In this document: one piece after another, positions 1 through 8,738 of the stretch | How positions within the stretch are numbered: the stretch's first letter is position 1 | Layout: every line of letters begins with the position of its first letter | DNA from: Negadavirga shengliensis | GTDB lineage: Bacteria > Bacteroidota > Bacteroidia > Cytophagales > Cyclobacteriaceae | Length of the DNA stretch: 64,000 nt | Reading direction: 5' to 3' | Assembly: GCF_042652345.1 (NCBI RefSeq) | Contig: NZ_JBHSJJ010000009.1 | Coordinates: 62,001 to 126,000, forward strand | Program-made: the position numbers and the translations under genes | Notes under the pieces: model-generated | Database searches by the model: none | The model's input: the letters and a program-made list of their open reading frames with translations, nothing else | Told to the model about the DNA's origin: nothing

Positions 1-879
1 ATCAGAGAGGATAGCGAAATATGGGATCCCAAGCGGAAAAAAGCTGTTTTGGACAGGTTGAAGAGCAGTCGGCGCAAGGCTGGCAGGGCCAAAAAAAACA
101 CCCACCGGGTAACTCTCCACGTGGCAGCAGTGATAGGAGCACTGGTTTTGGTGGCTTTTGCATGGCTGATCGGATGGAACGGCGTGGAAAAAAAACCGGA
201 AGTCGCAACCCGCAGTACCAATGAGGAATGGGTGATCAAGACAAGCCCTGCCGGCCAAAAATCCAGGATTATACTCTCGGATGGTTCCACGGTCACGCTC
301 AACTCCGACTCCGAGATCCGGTATAGGCCGGGTTTTTCCGTTGCCCATAGAGAGGTGTATCTTAAAGGGGAAGCCTTCTTTGAGGTGGCACCGGATAGTC
401 TGCTGGCTTTCAAGGTGTATAGCGGCACCTTGGTCACGCACGCCCTGGGAACGGCCTTCAATATCCGTAATTATGAAAATATGGACCACAAGGTCCAACT
501 GACTTCAGGGAAAGTGTCGGTATTGCACGGATCGGCGCGGGAAAACGCCATCTATCTTGATCCGGGACAAGAATTGATACTGGGCCGGAAGGGTCGCTTG
601 GAAAAAAAAGACTTTGATGCCAGTAAAGCTTTGTTGTGGAAAGAAGGCATTCTCCATTTTGACAAGGCTCCGTTTGATGAAGTTGTGGCCACTTTGGAAA
701 GGTGGTACGGCGTCCAAATAACCCTGAAAAACCGGCCCGGAAGACCCATCATCGTATCCGCGGAATTCCAAAAGGATTATTTAAGCAATGTGTTGAATTC
801 CCTGGGATATTCCTTTGGATTCAGCTATACCCTCCATCAAAAAAAAGTAACCATACAATTTAACGGGAATAGCCTATGA
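1..879 (+). CDS. FecR-family anti-sigma factor, 5'-partial
   Basis: The frame is open to the left window edge, so the true start lies outside; the first in-window start-like codon (TTG at 49) is not convincing. The visible protein has a short cytoplasmic part, one membrane segment (codons about 42-58, ending near WLIGWNG), then a FecR domain (GSTVTLNSDS, KGEAFFEV, LGTAFNIR) and a C-terminal DUF4974 domain (GILHFDKAPFDEVVATLERWYG). FecR proteins sit in the inner membrane, hold an ECF sigma factor inactive and release it when the partner TonB receptor binds its ligand. The SusC gene just downstream carries the matching N-terminal STN signalling domain, so the pair probably forms one trans-envelope switch. 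The sigma-factor gene is expected just left of the window. Family assignment is secure; the ligand is unknown. Confidence 0.92.
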   Translation: MREDSEIWDPKRKKAVLDRLKSSRRKAGRAKKNTHRVTLHVAAVIGALVLVAFAWLIGWNGVEKKPEVATRSTNEEWVIKTSPAGQKSRIILSDGSTVTLNSDSEIRYRPGFSVAHREVYLKGEAFFEVAPDSLLAFKVYSGTLVTHALGTAFNIRNYENMDHKVQLTSGKVSVLHGSARENAIYLDPGQELILGRKGRLEKKDFDASKALLWKEGILHFDKAPFDEVVATLERWYGVQITLKNRPGRPIIVSAEFQKDYLSNVLNSLGYSFGFSYTLHQKKVTIQFNGNSL

Positions 880-899
880 GATAATTGAAATGCGACTGA

Positions 900-968
900 A
901 GCCGGACAACAAGCCGGCTAAATCAGGGAGGACAGAAAAGTTTCTCAGGCTGCTTCTACCTCCCTGAT
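900..968 (+). promoter_or_regulatory. two hairpins in the fecR-susC gap
   Basis: The 126-base gap between fecR and susC holds two successive inverted repeats: AGCCGG (900-905) with CCGGCT (914-919), and ATCAGGGAGG (922-931) with CCTCCCTGAT (959-968), a perfect 10-bp stem. No clear U-tract follows the second stem. They could attenuate read-through from the sigma/anti-sigma genes, protect the susC mRNA 5' end, or form part of the susC leader. Folding is read directly from sequence; the role is inference. Confidence 0.45.
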
Positions 969-1005
969 GCCTTATTGAATCATTGACAATAAAACACCTA
1001 AAATT

Positions 1006-4000
1006 ATGAAAAAAACACTACACTTACTGGGTATGATGGGAAAATACTACCTCTATGGTACCATGTTGCAGATGGTATTTATGAATTGGATCTTTGCCGC
1101 AACAGGCAACGCCCAGGGTTCTTTGGATATCAAAGAGGTGAAAGTGAGCCTGGAGCTGGAATCCGCTACACTTTCCCAGGTTTTTGACGCGCTTAAAGAA
1201 AAAACCGACTTCTATTTTGTCTATGACAGAGCTTTGACAAAGGAATCCGAACCCGTAAACATCCATGTCCGGGATGAAAGTTTGGAATCCGTTCTGCTTT
1301 TACTGGCCGCCTCCCACAAATTGTCTTTCAGGCAGGTCAATGAACGGATCAGTGTGAAAATGCTTCCCAAGGGCAATGCCAAACTCTCCCTGGTTGCCGT
1401 GGAAATCCCTGTTCAGGGAAAGGTCGTTGACGAGCAGGGCGAGCCGCTGCCCGGCGTGACCATTGTCGTAGAAGGCACCAGTTCCGGTACCGTCACAGAT
1501 ATCAATGGAGAATTCAGCTTAAATGTAGATGAGGGGGCGGTGCTTCAAATATCATTCATTGGCTACCAGACCCAAAAGGTTACTGTCGGAAATCAGTCGA
1601 ATATAAGCATCACGCTGCTGGAGGACCAGTCATCGCTTGACGAGGTAATCGTGGTGGGCTACGGTACCCAAAGAAAGAGCGATTTGACAGGAGCAATATC
1701 ATCGGTTTCCAGCCAAGACCTGCAGGAGACTCCGGCCGGGAATTTTCTCGAACAGTCGCAGGGAAGATTGGCCGGAGTGGATATTGTACGGGAAAACGGA
1801 TCGCCAGGCGCCCCTGTGCAAATCAGGATCAGGGGGAACAGGTCCATTAACGCAAGCAACGAGCCCTTGTATGTGATAGATGGAATCCCTACTACGGCAA
1901 ATATCAACGATTTTAATCCGAACGATATAGAATCCATGGAAGTGTTAAAAGACGCCAGCGCAGTGGCCATCTATGGCTCAAGAGGTGCAAATGGCGTGGT
2001 ATTGATCACTACCAAAAGAGGAAAGACCGGAAAGGCTGTCGTAAGTTACGACGGCTATTATGGCGTAAAACAACCGATCGAAAACATCGATTTGATGGAT
2101 GGCCGGCAATTTGCTGAATATGCAAGGGTTGCCAGGGGACATGCGGCTGATGATCCCAGTTTTGATGGTAATTTTTTAAGCAGCTTAGAAATCAACAATC
2201 TGCAAGCAGGGAATTATACCGACTGGCTGGATCTGGCTATCCAGACCGGGAGCCAGCAAGACCATCAGGTATCGGTAAGCGGAGGTTCGGATAAAATCAA
2301 TTATTACGTGTCGGGTTCGTTTTTTCAAGAAGACGGATATATACCCGGAACCGATTTCCGGCGCCATGCGGTACGGGCAAACCTTGAATCCCAACTTACG
2401 GACAAGCTGAAACTGGGGCTTAGTTCCACGGTAAGTCTCAGTGAGAGAAACCAGATGTCAAATCTGCCCTACAACAACTCGTTGGGATATTCACCCCTTG
2501 TAGGACCAACAGATGAGGAAGGGAATTTTCTACCGTTTCCCAATCCCAGAGAGGGCTTACTGGCCAATCCTTTGATCAATTACCAGCCTTATCAATATGT
2601 CGACGAAACAAGAACCCACAGGATTTTCGCCAACATCTATGCGGAATATCAATTTACCGATAATTTGAGGTTCAGGGTGAACTACGGCCCTGATTTTAAT
2701 TTATCCAGGAGAGGCAGGTACAGGGGTTTGTTGGAGGGCAATATCAATACCGCCAGCCTGAATAACCAAATGGATTTTGCCTATACCCTGGAAAATATCC
2801 TGACTTATGACAAAGAATTCGGAAAACACCATTTAAATGTCGTGGGGTTGTACAGTGTACAGGCCAGCCGGTTTGAATCTTCCAGTTTGAGCGGTCAGGA
2901 TATTCCCGTCGAAAAATCCCTGTTTTATGATATTGGCAGTTCCTCCACGATCACCGGCATCGGCAGTTCGCTCGGAGAATGGGGGCTGTTGTCCTACATG
3001 GGAAGGATAAATTACCGGTTTGACGAAAGGTTCCTGTTTACCTTGACAGGAAGGGCTGACGGATCATCCCGTCTTGCGGAAGGCAATAAGTGGGCTTTTT
3101 TTCCGGCAGTATCCGGCGGTTATATCATTTCCGAGGAACCGTTTATGGAAGGTGCCCGTGTTTCTTTCTTAAAGTTGAGAGCGGGATATGGAGAAGTGGG
3201 AAACACGGCAATCGATCCCTTTCAAACTTTGGGGGGCTTAAACAGGACAACTTATATATTCGGCACCACAGCTGCGTTTGGATTTGAAAACAATTTGATC
3301 CCGAATCCGGATTTGAGATGGGAAATTTCCAAAACCACCAATATAGGTTTGGACTTTGGCTTCTGGGAAGACCGGTTTACAGGCTCATTTGAGTTTTACG
3401 TGACCAATACCAAAGACTTGTTGCTGAACAGGTTGTTGCCTATTACTTCAGGATATAATTCCATATTACAGAATATCGGTGCAACCCGCAATTCAGGATG
3501 GGAACTCACCGTGGGGGGCAATATCCTTAACAGACCCGGCGGGCTCAACTGGGACGCCAGTTTAAATGTCTTTTCAAACCGGGAACAAATTGTGGAGCTG
3601 TTTGACGGTGAAAATGATGACGTGGGAAATCAATGGTTTATCGGTCATCCCATCAATGTGTTCTACAACTTTAAACAAGACGGTATCTGGCAGTCGGATG
3701 AAGCAGACCGGGCCGCAGACCACGGCCAAAGACCGGGAGATATCAAGATAAGGGATGTGAATGGAAGAGGTGCTGATGGAAACCTTACCAATGAACCGGA
3801 TGGCATTATCAATGCGGACGACCGGACCATCCTGGGCTCAACGGTTCCGGATTGGAGCGGAGGACTGACTAACCGTTTCAGTTATAAGGGCTTTGATCTC
3901 TCTATTTTGGTCCATGCCAGAGTGGGACAAATGTTGAGGAGTGATTTCCATTATTTAGGAGGAAACAATTGGCAGGGAAGGTACAACAGCCTGAACCTGG

Positions 4001-4317
4001 ATTATTGGACACCTGATAACCCCACCAATGCTTATCCAAGACCGGATGCCGGGGAAGCACCCTTGTACTTTGATGCCGTGAGGTTTTTTGATGGTTCTTT
4101 TGTCAAAATAAGAAACGTGGCATTGGGCTACAATTTCCAGAACTATCTGATAGAAAAAATAGGTTTTTCGTCTGCCAGGGTCTATACGACCATGAACAAC
4201 GCCCTTATTTTTTCTCCCTATACTACAGTGGACCCGGAGACCTCAAATGGAATCGTAGGGGGAGGGAGCCCATTAACCACAGCTACTTATATTTTTGGGG
4301 TGAATCTTAAATTCTAA
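1006..4317 (+). CDS. SusC/RagA TonB-dependent receptor with STN signalling domain
   Basis: At 1103 residues this is a full-length SusC-type outer-membrane channel. Order: signal peptide, STN/secretin domain (about 45-100, with SATLSQVFDALKEKTDFYF), carboxypeptidase-regulatory-like beta domain (about 135-205), TonB-box/plug start DEVIVVGYGTQ near residue 211, plug to about 330, then the beta-barrel ending in a terminal Phe (GVNLKF), as expected for BAM substrates. The STN domain is found in receptors that signal to a FecR anti-sigma factor, matching the gene just upstream. SusD begins 12 bases after the stop, so they are co-transcribed. It should import an oligosaccharide together with SusD. 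The neighbouring sulfatase suggests a sulfated glycan, but that is inference. Confidence 0.96.
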   Translation: MKKTLHLLGMMGKYYLYGTMLQMVFMNWIFAATGNAQGSLDIKEVKVSLELESATLSQVFDALKEKTDFYFVYDRALTKESEPVNIHVRDESLESVLLLLAASHKLSFRQVNERISVKMLPKGNAKLSLVAVEIPVQGKVVDEQGEPLPGVTIVVEGTSSGTVTDINGEFSLNVDEGAVLQISFIGYQTQKVTVGNQSNISITLLEDQSSLDEVIVVGYGTQRKSDLTGAISSVSSQDLQETPAGNFLEQSQGRLAGVDIVRENGSPGAPVQIRIRGNRSINASNEPLYVIDGIPTTANINDFNPNDIESMEVLKDASAVAIYGSRGANGVVLITTKRGKTGKAVVSYDGYYGVKQPIENIDLMDGRQFAEYARVARGHAADDPSFDGNFLSSLEINNLQAGNYTDWLDLAIQTGSQQDHQVSVSGGSDKINYYVSGSFFQEDGYIPGTDFRRHAVRANLESQLTDKLKLGLSSTVSLSERNQMSNLPYNNSLGYSPLVGPTDEEGNFLPFPNPREGLLANPLINYQPYQYVDETRTHRIFANIYAEYQFTDNLRFRVNYGPDFNLSRRGRYRGLLEGNINTASLNNQMDFAYTLENILTYDKEFGKHHLNVVGLYSVQASRFESSSLSGQDIPVEKSLFYDIGSSSTITGIGSSLGEWGLLSYMGRINYRFDERFLFTLTGRADGSSRLAEGNKWAFFPAVSGGYIISEEPFMEGARVSFLKLRAGYGEVGNTAIDPFQTLGGLNRTTYIFGTTAAFGFENNLIPNPDLRWEISKTTNIGLDFGFWEDRFTGSFEFYVTNTKDLLLNRLLPITSGYNSILQNIGATRNSGWELTVGGNILNRPGGLNWDASLNVFSNREQIVELFDGENDDVGNQWFIGHPINVFYNFKQDGIWQSDEADRAADHGQRPGDIKIRDVNGRGADGNLTNEPDGIINADDRTILGSTVPDWSGGLTNRFSYKGFDLSILVHARVGQMLRSDFHYLGGNNWQGRYNSLNLDYWTPDNPTNAYPRPDAGEAPLYFDAVRFFDGSFVKIRNVALGYNFQNYLIEKIGFSSARVYTTMNNALIFSPYTTVDPETSNGIVGGGSPLTTATYIFGVNLKF

Positions 4318-4329
4318 ACAAGAAATATC

Positions 4330-5967
4330 ATGAAAAATATATTCAATGTACTGACAATATGCTTAGGGCTGGTCATGATGTCATGCGAGCAGGTTTTAGT
4401 AGAGGATCCGGTAAGCCTCGCCACAGCGGACGGACATTATACCACAGAGGCGGGGATTGAAGATGGCCTAAAAGCCTCTTATACCACCCTTAGGAGCCTG
4501 TATGGACAGGAAAACGGCTTTTTTCTCACGGTTACCGGAACAGATATCTTTACCAACGGCTTCGGCGGGATAGCCAACAATCCCCATATCAACAACTACT
4601 CTCCTAATTTTCTGGGAACCAGTGGCACGGTGACGGCGATTTGGAACGCGCTTTACCGGGGGATTAACCAATGTAATACCGTGGTCAATAAGGTGGGTTT
4701 GGTACAGAATATTTCAGAACAAAGACGCAAAGAAATAGAAGCCGAAGCCAGATTTCTTAGGGCGTTGTATTATTTTCACGTGGTGCAGCAGTGGGGAGGA
4801 GTTCACTTTTCTCTTGAAGAAACCATCGGCGTGGAAACCGAAGCCAACAGAACTCCCGAGGAAACTTTTTATAACCAGGGAATCATACCGGATCTGGAGT
4901 TTGCTGTAGAAAATCTGCCGGTAAATGCCGCGGCATATGGCAGAACATTCAAAGGGGCGGCCGAGGCCCTGCTGGCCCGGGTGCAGCTTACGTTGGGCAA
5001 CTGGCCTGAGGCGGAACGGTTGGCCGCCAAGGTGATCAGTGAATATTCATTTGAATTGGTCAAACCTTATATCGACCTGTGGGATATTCAAAATGAAAGG
5101 AATCCGGAATTTATCTGGACCGTCCAATTTTCCGAAGACCCTTTATTTAACGGCCCCGGGAATTCGGGTCACCTTTATTTTATTTTCGACTATACTTTTA
5201 ACCCCGCTATGGTGCGTGATGTGGAAAACGGAAGGCCTTTTCAGCGGTTTCTGCCCACCAATTACCTTTTCAGCCTGTATGATAGAGACATTGATGCCAG
5301 GTGGGAAGGTTCATTCAAAACTACCTGGCTGGCCAATACATCCGCGGTGATCAACGGGCATACGGTCAGTCCCGGGGATACCGCCATCCATATCGTCATG
5401 CATCCGGTTGCCGATGAAGAGAAATTGGCGGCACCCTATTGGCTCATTGATTACAAGGGAAACTGGATAGGCGGCGTTACGTCATTCCAGGAGATCGGCA
5501 CTAACCAAAGGCGAAACTACCCCTCCCTGCTCAAGTTTTTGGACCCCCTTAGACCCAGCATCAATGAAACTGCGGGCAGAAGGGATTTTCCCGTGATCAG
5601 GTTGGCGGAAATGTACCTGATTGCCACGGAGGCAGCCTGGAGGCAAAATAAAAATGCGGAAGCGGCGGCCTATGTCAACGTCCTGAGGACCAGGGCAGCC
5701 AAACCTGGAAAAGAAGCCGAAATGCAGGTGGGCCCCGGGGATATCGACTTGGACTTTATATTAGAAGAAAGGGCAAGGGAGCTAGTGGGAGAAAAATTCA
5801 GATGGTATGACCTGAAACGCACGGGTACCCTCCTTGAGCGTGTCAAAGCACATAATCTGGACGCAGCGCCTAATATCAAGGAAATGCATCTGGTACGGCC
5901 GATTCCCCAGACACAGATAGACAGGGTGAGCAACCCGGGGGAATTTCCCCAAAATCCCGGATATTGA
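4330..5967 (+). CDS. SusD/RagB surface glycan-binding lipoprotein
   Basis: 545 residues. A short lipoprotein signal ends in the lipobox MMSC (Cys19). The body has the SusD pattern: an N-terminal region with EQRRKEIEAEARFLRALYYF (TPR-like helices), a middle insert, and a C-terminal RagB domain ending in ELVGEKFRWYDLKRTG and RPIPQTQID, the usual closing motif of the family. It forms the lid over the SusC channel encoded 12 bases upstream and binds the incoming glycan at the cell surface. Ligand specificity cannot be predicted. Confidence 0.95.
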   Translation: MKNIFNVLTICLGLVMMSCEQVLVEDPVSLATADGHYTTEAGIEDGLKASYTTLRSLYGQENGFFLTVTGTDIFTNGFGGIANNPHINNYSPNFLGTSGTVTAIWNALYRGINQCNTVVNKVGLVQNISEQRRKEIEAEARFLRALYYFHVVQQWGGVHFSLEETIGVETEANRTPEETFYNQGIIPDLEFAVENLPVNAAAYGRTFKGAAEALLARVQLTLGNWPEAERLAAKVISEYSFELVKPYIDLWDIQNERNPEFIWTVQFSEDPLFNGPGNSGHLYFIFDYTFNPAMVRDVENGRPFQRFLPTNYLFSLYDRDIDARWEGSFKTTWLANTSAVINGHTVSPGDTAIHIVMHPVADEEKLAAPYWLIDYKGNWIGGVTSFQEIGTNQRRNYPSLLKFLDPLRPSINETAGRRDFPVIRLAEMYLIATEAAWRQNKNAEAAAYVNVLRTRAAKPGKEAEMQVGPGDIDLDFILEERARELVGEKFRWYDLKRTGTLLERVKAHNLDAAPNIKEMHLVRPIPQTQIDRVSNPGEFPQNPGY

Positions 5968-6103
5968 ATCAGGCTTGGGTTTTACGCCGGACTCCCTGTT
6001 CAACATACGGGGGGTTTGGTTCTTTTATTTCCGTGAATTGACGAATAAATGTGCGGCTGTAATTTTATAAACACATGAAATCGAGCATGAGAATATCAAC
6101 ACA

Positions 6104-6140
6104 CCCCTCTCCGGCTGGGAAAGGGGCCGGGGGTGAGGGG
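6104..6140. repeat. GC-rich imperfect palindrome (REP-like)
   Basis: A 37-base element begins CCCCTCTCC and ends GGTGAGGGG, with GGGAAAGGGG in the middle, so it can fold into alternative GC-rich hairpins. Similar CCCTCTCC...GGGTGAGGGG intergenic elements are, from general knowledge, common across many bacterial genomes. Only one copy is visible in this window. Confidence 0.5.
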
Positions 6141-6288
6141 AAACCGGATTATGCCCGGAATTATGCTAATCCAAACAAAAATATAATTCTGTGAAGAAAC
6201 CAAGCTTGACGAAACGACACACAGTGGGATAATTTAGGCTTGGTTCTCCCAAATCAAGTTCGGGACCATTGAAAAAGATATTATAATC

Positions 6289-6350
6289 ATTTGAAATCGA
6301 GCATGACGGGATCGTCACAAATTGGGATGCCCCGATAGCTATCGGGGAAA
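6289..6350 (+). repeat. dispersed intergenic repeat with perfect 18-bp palindrome
   Basis: The core CCCCGATAGCTATCGGGG (6330-6347) is a perfect palindrome preceded by GGGATG. Further upstream are GAAATCGAGCATGACG and GTCAC. The same ordered pieces (GAAACCGAGCGTAACG, GTCAC, GGGATGCCCCGATAG, palindrome) occur in reverse orientation at about 56781-56862, so this is a dispersed element of about 60-80 bases rather than a chance palindrome. The first block also occurs alone at 6075-6090. It is non-coding with no transposase nearby. Confidence 0.7.
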
Positions 6351-6422
6351 ACATGCGAGATTCCATATGGCCTATTAAGAAAAAATTATAATCATATGAA
6401 TTGTAGATCTAAAATATTGGGT

Positions 6423-7946
6423 ATGTACGAAATCAAAAAAAACGGACCGGTCTTTTTTTTACTGACCGTGTGGGCTTCTATTATGCAAATTTCCTGCTCT
6501 TCACCAAAAAATCAACACGACCAAGCAGAGGTTCAAGCCCCCTACCACGTTCTTTTCATAGCGGTAGATGACCTTAGGCCGGATATCGGAGCTTATGGCA
6601 ACAGCCTCATGAAAACACCGAATATGGACAAGCTGGCGGGCACTTCATCGCTTTTTTATAATCATTACGTGCAGGTGCCCACCTGTGGCGCTTCCCGGTG
6701 CAGCATCCTCACCGGGTTGCTCCCCCGCAGTACCCAACACCTCCAAAACTCTGCCATAGAGCGGTTCCTTTCCGATGAGCCGGAAGGGGAAAACCCTGAG
6801 AGTATGGTCCATCACTTCAGGAGAAACGGATATTACACGGTGGGCATCGGTAAAATCAGCCATTCTGTGGATGGACTTTGGTACGGATACGAGGAGTCTC
6901 CCGTGGGAGCTAAACCCGAAATGCCTTATAGCTGGGATGAGTTTCTGTTTGATGCCGACAAATGGGGCACAGGCTGGAACGCGTTTTTCGGCTATGCGGA
7001 TGGTTCTAACCGACAGGGCATGAAGAGACAGGTGAAGCCCTATGAAATGGCCGATGTCTCAGATAGAGGCTATCCTGACGGGATTACAGCGGATCTGGCG
7101 GTGGATAAGCTGAAAGACCTGGCGGCCAAAGACCAACCGTTTTTTCTCGGTGTGGGTTTTTTCAAACCCCATCTGCCCTTCACTGCCCCAAAAAAATATT
7201 GGGATATGTACAAAGAGGAAGACATCCCTTTGTCTCCGGTACCCGATATTCCCGAAAACATCCACCGGGCCAGCCTGCAAAACATGGGAGAATTCAATTC
7301 CTATGAAGCCGGGGATGAAAGGGCCTCTCTGGATGAGCCGCTTTCTGATGCCTATGCAGGAAAACTGCGCCATGCCTATTATGCGTCCGTCAGTTATGTG
7401 GATGCCCAGATAGGAAAAGTGCTGGACGAATTGGAAAGACTGGGTTTGACGGAGAAGACCATCGTGGTACTGTGGGGAGACCACGGTTGGCACCTGGGAG
7501 ACCACAGGGTATGGGGCAAGCACACCAACTTTGAGGTGGCCCTGCGGAGCCCACTGATGATTAGGGTACCCGGAACGGAGCCCAGGGAAATAAATGACGG
7601 TACCGTAGTCAGTTCGGTAGACATATACCCTTCCCTGATGGAATGGTGTGGCATTCCCGTGGATTTTCCCCTGGATGGACAGAGCCTGGCCAGGCTGGTA
7701 GGGGAAGGCAAGGATCCGGACAGGGAAAATCTCGCCTTCAGCTATTTCAACAGGGGCATATCCATGAGAAACGAAAGATACCGGCTGACCCGCTATTTTA
7801 GGGAACAAAGCCCCGTCACCGAGCTTTATGACCACCAGGCTGACCCGTGGGAGTCAAAAAACATTGCCGAAGAAAATCCCGAAATCGTTGAACAGCTCTT
7901 GCCGCTTTGGAAAAAAGGAAATACGGGATTATTTGACCGACAATGA
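6423..7946 (+). CDS. S1-family sulfatase lipoprotein (iduronate-2-sulfatase-like)
   Basis: I chose ATG 6423 because it places a compact lipoprotein signal before the Cys of QISCSS; an in-frame ATG at 6396 adds nine residues that spoil the signal. The protein is a type I sulfatase: metal-binding DD in IAVDDLRPDIG, the formylglycine motif CGASR (Cys88 from this start), KISHS, GFFKPHLPF, and the metal motif WGDHGWHLGDH. Ala in place of the usual Pro gives C-x-A-S-R, still within the C-x-P/A-x-R consensus. The overall pattern matches the iduronate-2-sulfatase-like branch. It would need an anaerobic or FGE-type maturase encoded elsewhere. Lying after susCD, it probably desulfates the imported glycan in the periplasm or at the surface. 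Confidence 0.93.
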   Translation: MYEIKKNGPVFFLLTVWASIMQISCSSPKNQHDQAEVQAPYHVLFIAVDDLRPDIGAYGNSLMKTPNMDKLAGTSSLFYNHYVQVPTCGASRCSILTGLLPRSTQHLQNSAIERFLSDEPEGENPESMVHHFRRNGYYTVGIGKISHSVDGLWYGYEESPVGAKPEMPYSWDEFLFDADKWGTGWNAFFGYADGSNRQGMKRQVKPYEMADVSDRGYPDGITADLAVDKLKDLAAKDQPFFLGVGFFKPHLPFTAPKKYWDMYKEEDIPLSPVPDIPENIHRASLQNMGEFNSYEAGDERASLDEPLSDAYAGKLRHAYYASVSYVDAQIGKVLDELERLGLTEKTIVVLWGDHGWHLGDHRVWGKHTNFEVALRSPLMIRVPGTEPREINDGTVVSSVDIYPSLMEWCGIPVDFPLDGQSLARLVGEGKDPDRENLAFSYFNRGISMRNERYRLTRYFREQSPVTELYDHQADPWESKNIAEENPEIVEQLLPLWKKGNTGLFDRQ

Positions 7947-8298
7947 ATCGAGGGCCGGATTACGTTTCGCAAGCTAACGCTGTAAATTTTATCCTATGAA
8001 AAATTTATGCATTAAAAAGTGAAAAAACCGCTTGGAAAAAAGTGTTGGTTGGGCCACGCCAGTGAGGTAGTTTGACAGCCGCCCAATATACCACCCCAAG
8101 ATGAGCTCGCTCCGGGAATAGTGGTTATTGCTTCGGTCCTGAATGGGTTGCTATTTGCTTTTTCAGATACTGCATTATTTTAAAAATAAGCTGCCGTAAA
8201 ACGGGAAAATGTTCCGGGTGAAAACCACAGGACAGCCTTTCAATTTTAACGGCTGAAAAAATGAAATCTTTTAAGCAAGGCATCTGTAATTCAGTCTG
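7947..8298. other. 352-base gap, nothing recognised
   Basis: No credible reading frame, hairpin terminator or repeat stands out between the sulfatase stop and the end of the convergent regulator remnant. The right part is AT-rich. Confidence 0.6.
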
Positions 8299-8730
8299 TC
8301 AGCCTTCCTTGTTGTATTTTGATTTGTAGTCATGGGGAGAAATCCCTGTGATCCGGTTAAACACATTTCTAAAAGCTTTGGTATCGCTATATCCCACATC
8401 ATACATGATTTCATTTACTGTTTTCCTGGTATTCTCAAGGGATTTTTTGGCCGCTTCAATTCTTACCCGCTGCAGGTAATCGAGTGGCGTCATGCCTGAC
8501 GCCTTGATGAACCTTCTATCAAACGTTCTTCTTTCCAGGTTTAACTTTTTTATCAGAAATTTGATGGAAATTTTATCCTGATAATTTTTCTCAAGATACA
8601 TTTGGGCTTTTTGTATGATGTCATCACCATGCTTTTTGTGGTCGTTGAAAATTGAAAATTCGGACTGCAGATTGCGGTCCATATCGATCTGAAAGACTTT
8701 GGCACAAAACATCAGAAAATACTTTAACAC
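8299..8730 (-). pseudogene. GlxA-type AraC regulator, N-terminally truncated remnant
   Basis: The 143 codons carry only the C-terminal part of a GlxA-like regulator: the end of the DJ-1/PfpI-like domain (CAKVFQIDMDRN) followed by a complete AraC double helix-turn-helix (HGDDIIQKAQMYLEKNY, YLQRVRIEAAKKSLE, GYSDTKAFRNVFNRITG). Full-length members have about 310-330 residues, so roughly the first 180 are missing. The homologous part stops abruptly a few codons in, next to the start of the divergent SRPBCC gene (ATG at 8739). The first usable codon is a GTG at 8728-8730 with no room for a promoter outside its neighbour. I read this as a 5' deletion. A short stand-alone DNA-binding protein cannot be excluded. 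Confidence 0.75.
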
Positions 8731-8738
8731 AAATAGAT

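Larger units (their letters stand above)
5968..6395. other. 428-base non-coding stretch with repeats
   Basis: Between susD and the sulfatase there is no plausible gene. The stretch contains a 15-base direct repeat TGAAATCGAGCATGA (6076-6090 and 6292-6306), a GC-rich palindromic element at 6104-6140 and a perfect 18-bp palindrome at 6330-6347 that recurs near 56.8 kb. ATTATAATCAT also occurs twice, near 6281 and just upstream of the sulfatase start. The amount of repeat DNA suggests the sulfatase may be transcribed separately from susCD. Confidence 0.7.

Noticed and set aside
7059..7835. Long open frame antisense to the sulfatase (about 258 codons)
   Set aside because: The plus strand carries clear sulfatase catalytic motifs over the same stretch; the antisense peptide has no signal, domain or family resemblance and arises from codon composition.
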